From: Larix kaempferi | Taxonomy: Eukaryota; Streptophyta; Pinopsida; Pinales; Pinaceae | Length of the DNA stretch: 64,000 bases | Assembly (NCBI GenBank): GCA_027924585.1 | Contig: BSBM01000461.1 | Span: forward strand, 11,237,001 to 11,301,000 | Direction of reading: 5' to 3' | Shown here: positions 1 to 11,984 of the stretch, piece by piece | Layout: each line of letters opens with the position of its first letter | Numbering within the stretch: the first letter of the stretch is position 1 | Notes under the pieces: generated by a model | Told to the model about the DNA's origin: nothing | Database searches by the model: none | The model's input: only the letters and a program-made list of their open reading frames with translations | Position numbers and translations under genes: made by a program

Positions 1-1478
1 AGTAAAATTCCCGAGTGATAGCTAATTAACGAGATCAAATTGTTGGTTGTTGAGATTGATTGGTTTAGGAAACTAGATGTCGGGCACTAGAGTCTTCTTT
101 GGGTAAAAATTTTCTTTGAAAGTTAGGATTTACCACTTTAACAGTTAAACATATTTTCAAACTTGACACATGGTATCCTTTCATTTGATTTTGAAATGAG
201 GGCGGGATGATACGAGTGGGATCCTCCATAGCATGTTTCCATTAGGGGTAGGTTGACATGGAGTTGAGATGTTCTCTTTTTGCATGCATGTACAATTTAT
301 AAAATCTCACCTTAGGTGGAAACCACCCAAGTTTCCCTGAGCGGTAACACCTGATAGAGCTGGTGGTATTGAAAAAGGATTTCATGGAGCTACAGTCAAT
401 CAGATTATCCCACATGTCCTCGATGATTTTGTGGACAAAACGCCCTCACGATAAATTAGTCGGGGAGCACTTTATCAACATGCTATCAATTATAGCCATT
501 GATATACCACTCTCTTCCTTTAATAAGCTTGTTGGCACTTTTCACTATTTCTCATGCACTTTTTGGTGGCGATGTTAATCCTGATCGTAGATCTAAAAAT
601 ATCTAATGGTGTTATGCTCGTATGCCTTAGATCTCTAAAATTATCTTTTTTTCAAAATCCCAAGGTTATTTTAGCTCCACACTTGCTTGAATATCTCGTA
701 CTTTAGCTCCTCGGGGCCAAAATTTAACCTTTGTTAGCCTTAAGGACCATTAAACCCCCTGCCAATTTTTCTAAAATTTCTTAGTGCTAATAGACATGAC
801 CACTGAAATGGGCACAAACATCAGATAGAATGTTGTAGGAAATAATAGATATAATAAGTGCCAAACATAGGACTTGAGAGTGAGTAGCACACAACACACA
901 TATAAGCTAAAAGGTGAAGCTAGCACATAGAATCATAAGCTCAGAGAAGGCACACGAGCCTTGATACGCAACAAATATATTCAATAGAGAGATGCAATGT
1001 TGACTTTGAAAGAGAGCATAACAAATAATAGCCTTACGTTGTAGACTGAAAGTGACAACTGCAATAACTTGATACACAAATAATATGTGAATTCATAGAG
1101 TGGGCAATTTTCTTCTTCTTCGTTCATGCAACCTCAAGTCTCCATGCGTAGGTAGACCGAATGAATCTAGTTTAAACTACTCAATCCATTTGGAAAAGAA
1201 TTAATCACAATTAACAGGTTCCACTTCAGGATTAAAATCACAATTATGATGTGACTTATGGAACTGATAGTGAGCTAGGTCAGGGTTTCAAATTTTTGAC
1301 ACCATTCTACCAATTGTTCACAGTACCCAATCAATAATACAAATTTGAGTAAAAGCCTAAAATTTATTCTCAAGATTTATTGCCAATACAATGATAGGAC
1401 TACGATATTCTCTCACGAAGGTGAAAAAAATCAGACTTGGCAGAGGAGAGAATAATAAAGGACAATATGCAAACCTGC
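1..1478. other. Unassigned AT-rich DNA
   Basis: No gene, RNA or complete repeat is recognised here. The short open frames lack family motifs and neighbours. Because a primer-binding-site-like sequence lies at the right edge and points leftwards, part of this stretch could be the decayed interior of a minus-strand Copia element, but no gag or pol motif was found. Confidence 0.4.
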
Positions 1479-1490
1479 ACTCTGATGCCA
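1479..1490 (-). other. Copia-type primer binding site remnant
   Basis: On the minus strand this reads TGGCATCAGAGT and continues GCAGGTTTGC, close to the initiator-Met tRNA primer site TGGTATCAGAGCCAGGTTT used by Copia elements. One base further on, a sequence starting TGTTGGAATG at 1492 has the expected TG start of an LTR. The opposite LTR and the LTR end were not found. Confidence 0.45.
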
Positions 1491-1491
1491 C

Positions 1492-2617
1492 TGTTGGAAT
1501 GCCCAGTTTGGAAAACAAGCAGAGATTGAACAAATATCATCAAAGACAAGAGGATTAGGTGTGAAAGCTCAGTTTCATTCAGGTACAATACAATGCAAGC
1601 ATATGACTCTTGGTTTCGTATTCCCAAGGAGTCTCTTGAACTTCCAAGGTGACACTTCATGTTCACTCAATAAAAAATAATTCAAGAGAAGGAAAGGTAC
1701 CTTGCAATGCTAGCAATAAGTCATTTCAATAGTGATAAAGTCACACATTTCTAAATCTAAGAAAAATGTCTCAACAAAGGTAAGGGAAGGAAATAATTAA
1801 TAATAAATGATCGGAACTTAGAGAAAATAATCCCCGAAAGATGGTTTCCCTATCATCATTCTTCCTCTATACATTAGAGGGTTAATGGGTTCCCTCAAAA
1901 AAATAGCCCTCAAAACCTCAAAAGGATACTCACAGTATGCAAGCATGATGGTATTTTTTCTAAGAAATGGTGTATAGGGTCAAAAGATACCAAATTTCTC
2001 TCTTCCTTACTAAAGCATGGAATTTTTGTTCCCTAGATGTAGAGGGATTATTTGAGAATCTTGTGACTAGTTGAAATGATAGCCTTGGTACAACTTATAA
2101 TTTTTGTTTTTGCAAGTATTATTTTAGAAGGTAGGGAAAAAGGTTTAGACACTTGTCTTTCAAAATAGTGAACTTTTATGTCCCTTAAAATGATATAAAA
2201 TCTTTTTGGGACTCTTAAAACAAGATTTCCTAAGGGATAATGCGATAGTTGGTAGTTTTCTCAACCTAACTTTGAATTCTAGAGAATCTCGGGGCAAGGA
2301 ATATAGGCTAGACCCTTTGGTATATTATTTTCTCATATTTTTCAAGACACAAAAGTAGTAGATATAGATCCTATTAAGGCTGTTCCTACATCAAGGAACT
2401 CTAGAAGAGGAAATTAAGGTATCTTGAAAAGATAGGATTGTTTTTTTGTTCCTAAAAAGATTTTGGAGGAAACTAGTAAGCTTAAATCTTAAGTAGGATA
2501 TGTATGAGTGTCTGATCATATGGAAATTTTGATTGAAATAGGAGAGAAGGAACACAAATTTTGAATTCCATTTAATTTCATATAATTGGTTCAAAAAAAT
2601 TGGAAAAGGTATGAGTC
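1492..2617. other. Possible LTR start, then unassigned DNA
   Basis: The left edge could be the beginning of the 5' LTR belonging to the primer site at 1479. The LTR end cannot be placed and no second copy is in the window. The rest is AT-rich DNA with no recognised gene. Confidence 0.3.
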
Positions 2618-2864
2618 ATCCACCATAGTCTCTGATGTGCTTTAGTTTTCAAACAACTTGATATAAGTGAAACAGTTGGTAGCTATCTAAGCTAGGGAGA
2701 AAAATTAAAAAAATAAAAAATATTTAAAATAATTTGAGGACACAATGATTTTGAGTAGAATTCATGTGGGGTCTTTTCTAAAGAAGGGATTTTGAAAAGT
2801 GAAAGAGTTATAAAGAAAATAAGAACCCTTATAATTAAAAGAGGTCAAATGGAGGCTCAAAAGT
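2618..2864. repeat. Dispersed repeat, copy 1
   Basis: About 247 bp aligned with 8563-8800 at roughly 85% identity by eye. Shared blocks include ACAACTTGATA, GTGAAACAGTTGG and GGGGTCTTTTCTAAAGAAG. The homology stops abruptly at the junction with the Copia integrase at 2866, so this copy and the Copia element share a breakpoint. The family is not recognised. Confidence 0.7.
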
Positions 2865-2865
2865 T

Positions 2866-3546
2866 CTTGATCATCAGTTTCTTTAGTTTCTTCAATAGGT
2901 AATTTTATTGATTTGTTGTATGATGAATCTTCATCAAAGGTTACGTATATGTTGATCTCGATCTTCATGAATCCTGGGAAGTATATTCAGCCAGATTTTG
3001 ATTTTTCGTTGTATCCCATGAATATCCCCTTCTTTCCTAAAGGATCTAGCTTGGTTATCTTTTCCTTCGGGATGAGTATGTACATTGGGAAACCAAATAT
3101 TCTAAGATGGATTACTTCTAGTTTCTCTCATGAGAAAGCTTCTTTGAGAGTCTTTTTGTTCAATACATAGTGAGGTGTATGGTTTTCTTGTTGCTTCTTC
3201 CCATAACTGCATCGGAAGATCCTTATCATATAGCATTGCCTTTGCTACTACCATTATTGTTCTGTTCTTTTGTTTTTCAATGCCATTTTATTGAGGATTG
3301 TAAGGAGTGCTCAAATTCCTCTTGATCCCAGATTCTCTACAAAGGAACTTGAATTCCTTTGAAGTGAACTATCCACCATTGTCTGATCGTAAAGTCTTGT
3401 TCTTCCTGTTAGTGTGATTTTCAACCAAGGATTTGAATTCCTTGAATTTACTGAATACTTCATCTTTTCCTTTCAAGAAATAAATCCTTGTCTTACAGGA
3501 AAAATCATCTATAAAATAAACATATTATAAATACCCGCTTAATGAG
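2866..3546 (-). pseudogene. Copia integrase remnant
   Basis: Minus-strand translation gives the C-terminal part of a Copia integrase: ERKNRTI-like, then TRKPYTSL, FGFPMYIHIPKEK, GIFMGYNEKSK and YFPGF, which is the usual GCxxY-to-GY module before the linker to reverse transcriptase. The last readable piece is KSIKLPIEETKETDDQEL, and the frame then runs into the dispersed repeat at 2864. The catalytic core is only partly readable and the frame is broken several times. This is a dead fragment. Confidence 0.75.
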
Positions 3547-4290
3547 CTAGAAGACATGGGGCCACACACAACTGAGTGGACTATCTTCAATATTCCTTTT
3601 TCTTTTTTCTTTCAATGCTAGGGAATGTCTTCTTAATGTTCTTTCCTGTGCACATCCCTTGCAAATTCCTTCATGCTTTGTCTGCATTTCTGGTAGACTT
3701 GACACTGCTTTGCTTGTAATTGGTAGTGCTCTACAGTGCACATGTGCAAGCCTCTTGTGCCATAATTCACTTGGTTCCATGGATTCATGGACTAATGCTT
3801 GTTTTGGTTGACCTTTCAACTTGTATAAGCCTCCCTCTTGATCTCCAATTACTGTTGCATAATTTATTGTCTTTTGTTTTGGCCACATTAGAACTTGTCC
3901 ATCAACAAATGTAAACCGCATTCCTTTAACATCTAATGCTGAGATGGAGAGAAGATTCTTCTTCAATCTTGGTACATAGAGAACATCTTTCATCTTTAAT
4001 GATTTTCCAGAATCTAGCTTGTAGGAAGCTTCTCCACTTCCTTTAATGGGATATTGATAATCATCCCCAAGTTTCACCTTGTGAGGTGACTCATGTTATG
4101 ATAGGTTGATGAAATATTCCTTGTACCCCATCATATGCTTGGATGCTCCACTATCTACAAGACAATCATTGCTCCCATGTGTGATGGTTCCTATGAGTGC
4201 TAAGATTAAGACATATTATTCATCACTTGGAGAATCATCCCTTCATTCTATGGTTATTTTCCTTGTTGGTTCATCATCTTTAGTAGTGTG
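3547..4290 (-). pseudogene. Copia protease and GAG-pre-integrase remnant
   Basis: The protease active-site motif is legible on the minus strand near 4150 as LVDSGASKHMMG, the Copia D-S-G-A form. It is followed by the block VKLGDDYQYPIKGSGEASYK and by LLSISALD. The GAG-pre-integrase module follows, with WHKRLAHVHCRALP and an HxxxH...CxxC metal site ending CKGCAQ. The frame is shifted between protease and the 176-residue downstream frame. It is a close relative of the same region in Copia-B at 27463-28100. Confidence 0.8.
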
Positions 4291-4326
4291 ATCATGATGC
4301 CTCTTCTTGTTGGTTTTCTTGGAGGA

Positions 4327-5099
4327 TCATTGATTTCTAGGACAATTTCTTGAGTAATATCCCTTCTTATCACATGTGTAACATATGATACTGGAGAGAT
4401 CCTTTCCAGGTCCATTGTTCCTTCTGGATATTTTGTGATGATGGTCCTCCCTCTTGTTGTGATTTCGTTTAGTGTGAACAGTTAGAGCTTGGTCATCATT
4501 AGCTCCCATATTCTCTTCTCTTGCTACTAGTCGGGCTTCTTCTTGGGTGCATTATTCCCATAGTTTGTTGCATGTTTGTTGAAGGTGATCAACTTCTTCC
4601 TGTCACATATTCCTTGAATGAATTAGTCCCATGATCTTGGGATACCATTCAAGGTTATCATAACTATCACTCCTTCTTCTACTTTGTCTTCAATTGCTTC
4701 ACATTGCTCCTTGATTTGAAAGAACCTTGTTAAGTAAGAGTGCATGGTATCTAAGTGTTGGGTATTCACATTCTTGAGTTGGTTCCTTACTGTCATCTTC
4801 CGATTGATGTTCTTCCCTTCGAATATATTTTTCAAGGCATCAAACATCTCCTTGGGAGTCTTCAATGATGATACATGAGGGATGAGGTGATATTTGATGG
4901 AGTCTGCAATAATCCTCTTGGCCTTAACCAAGTTTTTCTTGTGGATTTCCTTTACCTATTCTCCCTCTGGTTATGGAACCTCCTCATTGACATACTTGTC
5001 CAAATCATTTTCTTCTAGGAAAAGAGAGATTCTATACTTCCATGCTTGGAATTTTTCAGCTCCTTCAAGCTTATCCTCAAGCTTGGTGATATTTGTCAT
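4327..5099 (-). pseudogene. Copia gag remnant
   Basis: The probable start ATG is at 5099, giving MTNITKLEDKLEGAEKF, then WKYRISLFLEENDL, followed by in-frame stops. The UBN2-type gag core is well preserved (LIPHVSSLKTPKEMFDALK, GKNINRKMTVRNQLK, LTRFFQIKEQ, LNGIPRSW). A CCHC zinc knuckle follows near 4370 as CYTCDKKGYYSRNCP, with the His replaced by Tyr. The frame between the core and the knuckle is interrupted. Gag would form the virus-like particle; this copy cannot make a full protein. Confidence 0.8.
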
Positions 5100-5521
5100 T
5101 TTGAAATGAGAACCTAAAATGGAAATAGAAAAGAATTATTTCTTACCAATTTGAGATGCCCAACCTGGTTCTGGAGCTGACTGACCTAGGGTTTGTCAAA
5201 GAAATCCTAATTTTCCAAACTTGGATTTTTGAACTATTGTTTGGACAGAAAGATGTGCCTCCTCAAGGTGAATTGTTCAATGTAATCCTTTGTTTGGATT
5301 AATGGAGGGAATTTCCAAAAATTCGATTACCTAGATTCCTCCCGACACAAGTGACTGGGTCAAAAATGAATATTATTCAAATTGAATTATGCTTCCTCCA
5401 AAAGATGTGCCCTCCTAGGGCGAGTTAGCCTAGCCCTCTTTTCTTTATGATCCGTGGAGAGAAGAACTTGAACTAGGAATCCCTAGTTTCTCCCTACTGC
5501 ATAATGCCTTCTTTTCGGATT

Positions 5522-5534
5522 GGCTCTAATACCA
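5522..5534 (-). other. Copia primer binding site
   Basis: Minus strand reads TGGTATTAGAGCC, one change from the initiator-Met tRNA primer site. It directly abuts the LTR that begins TGTTAGAG at 5535. Confidence 0.85.
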
Positions 5535-6116
5535 TGTTAGAGTTTGCAGTTTAATTCAATTTAGTTAGATCTTTAAATTGAAATATAGACGAGCACAACA
5601 AAACACAAAAGACACAAGAATTTTCCTTGGGAAAACCATAAAAGAGAAAACCTCGCAACTTCCTCAGAAATAAATTTTTCATTAGTACAATATCAAACAA
5701 GATGGAAGACCCAAAATATAAGATGTCTTTTGTAGCTCTCTCTCTTTCTCCTCTAGCGAACTTTTCCTCCCTATCCCTTGGTGCGAACTTGCTTGAGTGA
5801 GTGTGAGTTCCAAAGGAGATAGTGAATCTCTCTCTATTTATACTTTAAGTGAGAGTGACCTAATTACTCAATGGGGCCAACTTTTCTAACTTACTGGGCC
5901 AACCTGTCCTAGGGAGACTCAAAAATACATTTTACATTTGACCTTTGGGGAACTATTACACTGACTTGCAATGGAGATTTTACCTCGATATTCTTATGTG
6001 ACCAAATACAATAATGACATCCTCGAATGGAGGAAAAACATCTCTAATGGAGGTACAATAAAAATGCAATAATAATATACAAATGAATATCTTCCGAAAT
6101 TACATTTACAACAACA
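5535..6116 (-). repeat. Copia-1 5' LTR
   Basis: The LTR is about 580 bp, starts TGTTAGAG next to the primer binding site and ends near TACAACAACA; the end could be 6113 or 6116. It shares blocks with the Copia-B LTRs (CAACTTCCTCAGA, CTCTCTATTTATA, TATCTTCCGAA). A TATA box, TATAAATAGAG on the minus strand, lies at 5832-5842. No second copy is present. Confidence 0.75.
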
Positions 6117-8562
6117 TTGAAAACCTTGTAGACTAGGTAACAATACCATAACATAACTAAGTAGAACCAATTAATTATATTATATCTATTGAATTCTCAA
6201 ATAAACTGTAGAATCTTCAATGATTGTTGGTCTATCGGTCTTTCCTTGATTCAAAATAATAATATTTAAGATTATTCTTCTCTGGGAAAATCCAGAGTAG
6301 TTTTTTGAGAGAAGAAGGATTTGAAATCAATCGCCACAAAAATCTTGCAACATAAAATATTAATATTATAGAAGAATAAGTACCTAAAATATTTTTCCAC
6401 ATAAATCGATGACAAATATGGCTACTATGGATTTTTCAAGAGAAGAAGGATTAGAAATCAATCTCCACATAAATATTTGAAAAGAAAATAATAATACTAC
6501 AGGAGTTTTTTCCAAGGTTGGGAGATCCCCCCTCTCTTCAAATTCCTTTCTTTTTTGAATAAAATATTGAGTAAGTTCAAATAAATACCTCGAATATCCA
6601 ACTATAAACATATATATTTTTCAAAAATTACTTAACTTAATCCATCCTCGTAAGCTTTCTACATGTGATGGAAATGAGCAATTTCAGAAACACTATCATA
6701 TTTCATCATTTCTAACTGTAATTTTCATCAAACTAGTTAGCTATATTGGTTAAATTTTCATAATTCTATTGGAATTCATCTAAAAGTATGAGTTTGTAGC
6801 ATCCCTACTATCAAAAATTACTCAATTTGGACCAAATTCTTAACTTTGGATTAGTGAACTCAAGCTGCTCCAAAAGCACCCAAATGCACTCGAATTTTGT
6901 AGGGAGGGACTTGGGGGGATTAAGACACCCTAATGCATCCCTTAGACCCTTATACACTCATTAGAAACATTCATGGTTTGCAATTCTCAAGGATGAAGGG
7001 GAATAAAACTAGTTGAATTCGATGGTTAAAAACCCAACTAAACTAGTAACTTTTTGGCCTTCCAAACAATGTACATCCTTCCCTATTTTCTGAAATGAGA
7101 ATTGAATCTAACAAAGGACCTCAATGGAAAACCAAATGCAGCGTTATCTTAGGTTTTAGGGTCTTCTATAACTCCCAAAAAACAATGGGTCGTATGACAT
7201 AGAAATTGTGAGAAAATGGTCAACAAAGGACATAAAGTTTATTGCACAATCTCTTAGCAAAAATCCAAAGTTCTTCACACAACATTTTAGGAATTCATAT
7301 TACTTCTTATGTAGCTTTAAACATAAGCTAAAAATCAGTAAAAGTCTAATATCAAACAGATACAAAGTTACTCCAAAAACACCATGTGAAACTAGTGAAG
7401 AAACTAGCTCGAATCTTGATTTTTATTGGAAATATTACATGAAATGTATGGTATTTCAAGATGTGGCTCCAATATGCAGTTCATTACATTGATATATATA
7501 AGACAACATGACCATGGATTCAAAATATCATTCTCCACAAACTTTATGCATCTATGAGTGCATCATCACACTTGTACATGGACATCGAGAGAGTTTAGAG
7601 AGAGAGATAGTAGAGAAAGAAGATAGAATATGAAATTGAACTCAAAGGGGCCTTGAGCATGCATCAAAACATATCCATTAATATCTTTTGAGAGTTATGA
7701 ATGGCCTCTCCTCCAACCAACTTGGAAAAGAATCTTTCACCTTCGAAATTGGTTCTAAGGCAGGGAGGATGTACATCCATCGTGCAAGGGCAAGCTAAGC
7801 TCTCCAAAAGTGCAAATGAGAAATGACCATAAGATGCTCTCCTTCATCATGCTCTTTTATTAACCTCCAATGGAATCAATAGATTGAATTCCCTCCAAGA
7901 GTCTTCACTCAACTCGAGTTAGTAAGAGATTCTCATAGAAGACACTTGTCCACTTCGTCCTTGCATTCCTCTTCCCCCAATTGGAATTGGGAATATTGGC
8001 TTACCATAACCTTGCTATGCACCCTCTTGGTGGCTATTTTTAGCCCTGGTATGTAAGATGTGTCATAGGCTTACAATCATGTATGAATTTTTCATATTTG
8101 ACATATATTCCTTCATCATTGTTATCATAGATGGCATGGAATCTAGATGAAAGTGTCACAACTTCTCTATGATGCCTCTTCCTCTTCGATGGGAGTTACT
8201 CTTCCACTCCATTTTAAACTTCCTAGATTCTTGTCATGAATAATTCCTCTTCAACTCCCCCAAGAACGCTACCCTCCACCTTGGACTTGAATTGGTGAGA
8301 GAATGATGCCACATGTAGTGGGGAATCTCGCCACATGTGGGTCCCACACCAACTTATGTGCCCTCATGACCAAATGCTGCCTTATTTTTCCTTCATTATT
8401 ATTTATTTGACCCAACTAATGTGAATTTGCAAGTTTAAAGTCATTTTGGGGTCTTGTAGCTCCCTTATTTCACATTTTAATGCTTACACCCCAACCTAGT
8501 TATCTAGTAGATTGGTGGAATTTTTCCTCCATGAAATTTATTTGGATTGGGACATTACAAAG
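6117..8562. other. Unassigned intergenic DNA
   Basis: This is 2.4 kb with no recognised gene, RNA or element. Open frames at 6384-6611 and 7208-7492 have no family motif and look like chance frames in AT-rich DNA. Confidence 0.4.
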
Positions 8563-8800
8563 TCATCCACTAGAGTCTCTGTTGTGCTTTGGTTTTCAAA
8601 CAACTTGATACAAGTGAAACAGTTGGAAACTATCCAGGCTAGGGAGGAAAAAAAAGATTTGAAATAAGTTGAGCACACAATCATTTTGAGTAGAATTCAT
8701 ATGGGGTCTTTTCTAAAGAAGAGATTTTGAAAACTAAAAGAGTTATAAATAAAATAAAGAGCCCTTAGTATTAAAATAGGTCAAATGAAGGCTCAAAAGT
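8563..8800. repeat. Dispersed repeat, copy 2
   Basis: Direct-orientation partner of 2618-2864, about 85% identical by eye, with a few indels in the A-rich middle. Here the homology ends at GGCTCAAAAG and continues into unrelated sequence. There are no coding motifs, and the family and ends are unknown. Confidence 0.7.
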
Positions 8801-9351
8801 AGAGTAGCATTGATAAGAGAGGGGGACAATAATACAAATTTATTCCATAGTTATGTAGCAAATAGAAAGAGTGTTAATACAATATAGGAAATGGAGTTAC
8901 CTCATGGATCTAGGGAGACCTCTTTGAAGGATTATGACTTAGATGGTAAGCAACATGATGCCTCAAATATTGTAAAAATAATGAAGGTTGTTAGTTTCCT
9001 CATTTTTTTTGGATGGAAGTATGAATGCAAATATGGAACCAAGGATTACCATGAATGAATTAGTCTATTTTACAATATTTTAATATGGCAAACATTCTAA
9101 GCCTTCTGGTTGGCGAATCAAATTTTAGTTGTGTTTCTATGATAGGATTTTATAGAGGAGAAACTTGTTAGATTGGTCAAAAGAATAAATAATTTATGAA
9201 AATAAACTAGGGAATAAAAATTTGATGAAGAGGCAATTATATTTCTCTTCCATAATTTTTTCTTTAATTTACTTAAATTTTTAAACAGATTTTTTTAATG
9301 AAAATTAAAATAAACAAATACATAAATTTAGTTTTTTTATTTGTATTTTAA

Positions 9352-9503
9352 TGAAAAATAAAATATAAATAATTATATTTTGAAAAATAAAACATAATAA
9401 CCAAATCTATTTTCAAAGTAAAAGATAATAAAATAAAATATAAATAATTATAATTTTAAAAATAAAAAATAATAACAAAATCCATTTTCAAAGTAAAAGA
9501 TAA
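9352..9503. repeat. 75-bp tandem duplication in AT-rich DNA
   Basis: Two head-to-tail units with a 75-bp period: AAATATAAATAATTAT recurs at 9361 and 9436, and TTTTCAAAGTAAAAG recurs 75 bp apart. The copies differ at a few positions. Confidence 0.75.
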
Positions 9504-9589
9504 TAAGAAAAAGCATTTTAAAATTAAGAAGTTATAAAAAACTTGATATTAATTTTAAATTTCAATGGTAACTACATACCAAATCCAGT

Positions 9590-9966
9590 TAACATAGTCC
9601 ACATGGGCATGTTGGGGTCTCTGAATGGGAACGACATCCCACTCTCCAAGGAATTTATCTTGTGCTACCGCTCACAAAAATCATGTCACACCACGATGTT
9701 CAATGGTATATCGTTCCAATGGTTTGTGTAAGAGAACCCGCTGCCCTCCCAACATTTTCCTTGGAGTCATATTCCTTCACTCCCTGCTCCTTCTCGAAAC
9801 AATAGAACCATCCGTCAGAAGAACCAACTGTACATCCAAATGATCGACAACCCTCCCCACCCCCAACTGTCCACATATTCTCAAGAATCGTCCAAGCATG
9901 CATTTTTGGATTGTAAACATCCGCATTCCACTCAAACCCATGAACTGACTCATTATTGTAACACAT
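9590..9966 (-). pseudogene. Kelch-repeat (F-box/kelch-like) gene fragment
   Basis: The minus frame 9966-9700 encodes an 88-residue piece with kelch-like wording: FEWNADVYNPKMHAWTIL, a Gly-rich turn, FGCTVGSSDGWFYCF, then GVKEYDSKENVGRAAGSL. In plant F-box/kelch proteins blades carry Gly-Gly, Tyr and Trp at such spacing and the protein is a substrate adaptor for an SCF ubiquitin ligase. After the stop, related coding-like sequence (DKFLGEWDVV) continues to about 9590 in a shifted frame. There is no F-box, no start and no splice context, so it is probably a dead fragment. The family call is from memory and is moderate. Confidence 0.45.
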
Positions 9967-10047
9967 TTTCTCTCACTAGAAACACAGTTTTTAATGTATT
10001 TTCAATTTTTCATGGTGTGGATGTTGTTAAAAGTATGCAACATGAGC

Positions 10048-10086
10048 ACTCATTGGATGCATAATTTAATTATGCATCCAATGAGT
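10048..10086. repeat. Perfect 39-bp palindrome
   Basis: Two perfect 19-bp arms (ACTCATTGGATGCATAATT and its complement) around a single T. It could extrude a cruciform or be the joined ends of a small inverted-repeat element. No target duplication is evident. Confidence 0.85.
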
Positions 10087-11135
10087 CCCCCCGCTTGAAA
10101 TTTGAGTAAACCTACAATGAGATAAGTTGAAAATACGATCCAAAAAAGTAGTTTTTTTACTCTCTCTCTACTATTATTTTATTATTTTCCTTAGGAGGCC
10201 CTTTTTCTACCCAAATTTCCTCTAATGGGATGATGCTAGAGTGTGATGCGTTGTTCTAATCCATATGTCATAGCTATGTCTTTTCTTCATCTCTTAATTA
10301 TATGGTTTTGGAGCCATGTATGGTGGTTGAATGAAGAAAATAGGAAATAAGACAAATAAAGTATGTAGATGCCTCTAGAGACATGTTGTTTACATAAGCT
10401 ATTGAAGTGGAACCATGGAACTATTGATGCTGACGACCTAGTTTTTTGTACTGAAATCGATGAAAATTTTATGGGTGGCTAGTGCATTTTGTGAACTTGC
10501 AACCGAGGTATTGAAGAAGGTGTCTCCTCTTGTAGATTATTTTATTTAGAAAGAAGTGCAAGAAGGGAAAACATAGAATAATTATATGTATGCACAAGAG
10601 GTTAGAATGTGATCCAGGTTTTCAAAACAAGTGTTTCGAACGACAATTGTATTGTAGAGGAATAGGGAGGTAAAAGGAAGACACTTGTTGATCTTGAGTT
10701 GTTGTAACTGGTCCTATCGTTGACTAGTAGACTTGGAAGCTATGAGTTTATAGGTGTTATTATCTTTGATTAGGGTGTAGGTGTTGTTTTTGGTAGGGGA
10801 GGCCACTAATGAGGTATAAGCAATTTGGGGTGAAATCATTGTAGTATAATCTATCATTGAAGGGACCAATTGAAAATGTGATGGAATTGAACTAGTATTC
10901 AAGTAACTAGTTTCCATTATATTTTACCCATCCCAAATGGTAAGGGGAAGGGAGTGGTGTGATAGGGATATTGAGATGTTGAACATGAGTTTTTGATTAT
11001 TTTTTAAGCTCTTTTATCAAGGACTACTAAGGCTGTTTGATCCTTACTTTGGAAATTATGTGTGAAGAGAGAGATGGGATAGGTTGTAATGTAGTTTTTA
11101 GTGAGAAGAATGAGGGATGGATCAAATGTTATATG
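10087..11135. other. Unassigned DNA left of Copia-B
   Basis: No recognised gene or element. The last five bases, ATATG, are the left flank of Copia-B and resemble ATAGG on its right side. Confidence 0.4.
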
Positions 11136-11711
11136 TGTAATTTTTCGATAATTGCATTCAAACATTATCTAGGATCCTATTAAGAGAATAACATGCACAA
11201 CATAACAATCATAAACACAAGAGACACGGAGTTTCCTCAGGGAAAACCAAGAAGGTGAGAAACCCCACAACTTCCTCAGAGATAGAATAAGCCCCAATAC
11301 AAAGATCACAAAGATCAATCCCCAAAAGATAGATGACTCCAGTAGCTACTCCTCCTCCACTTGTGCACACTCCTCTCTCAACTAATGCGAGTTGGATGAG
11401 TGAGTGAATGAATAGAATGAGAGACACGCACTCTCTATTTACACACAACTTAACCTGCCCTTAATTCTAACTAGGCCGACTTCCTAAGGAATCCTAATAA
11501 CCCATCCACATGACACATGCAGGTCCAACCCCACACTGGTGATCTAATAACCCATCAAATATAAGTTGCGACACTTGCGACACTTGTGACACTTACAAAT
11601 ACAAATGATGACACTTCTGATTGGAGGAATAATACATCTCCTTTATGAATATAATAAAGTACAAGTGTAATACATAGAAGACTATCTTCCGAAGTTACAA
11701 ATACATCAACA
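11136..11711 (-). repeat. Copia-B 3' LTR
   Basis: Starts TGTAATTTTTCG (its partner has TGTTAATTTTTCG) and ends ACATCAACA. It matches 29706-30264 throughout, with an extra short GCGACACTTGTGACACTT duplication in this copy. The TATA box of the partner is mutated here (TATTTACAC instead of TATTTATAC on the plus strand). Confidence 0.9.
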
Positions 11712-11720
11712 CTCCCTCTT
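11712..11720 (-). other. Copia-B polypurine tract
   Basis: Minus strand AAGAGGGAG directly before the LTR TGTTG end, the classic Copia polypurine tract used to prime plus-strand DNA synthesis. Confidence 0.85.
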
Positions 11721-11984
11721 AACTAGGAAGGTATTCTCTAGACACAATCCATCAATATATATCGCCACAAGTCTTCAATTCTGGAGCTGGACCATTGTCA
11801 TTGGATCACGGAGCATCATCGTCACTGATGCTGTACTCGTCATCTCAATCACTGGGCTATCTCTCAATTCTTCTCATCATAGGAAGTTCTATAGAGCCAA
11901 CCCTTTTTCATGCTGGTTGTAGGCCTAGCCTTCTGTAGGTCTTCAACATCTCTGGCCATCCTGTGGAATGTGCATCAACAAAAC

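Larger units (their letters stand above)
2866..6116 (-). mobile_element. Truncated Copia retrotransposon (Copia-1)
   Basis: Reading leftwards from 6116 the order is LTR, primer binding site, gag, zinc knuckle, protease, GAG-pre-integrase and integrase C-terminal region. It then stops at 2866, so reverse transcriptase, RNase H and the 3' LTR are missing. The coding parts resemble those of Copia-B (same gag and GAG-pre-integrase blocks), so both belong to one lineage. Frames are broken by stops and shifts. No target duplication can be tested because one end is lost. Confidence 0.85.
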
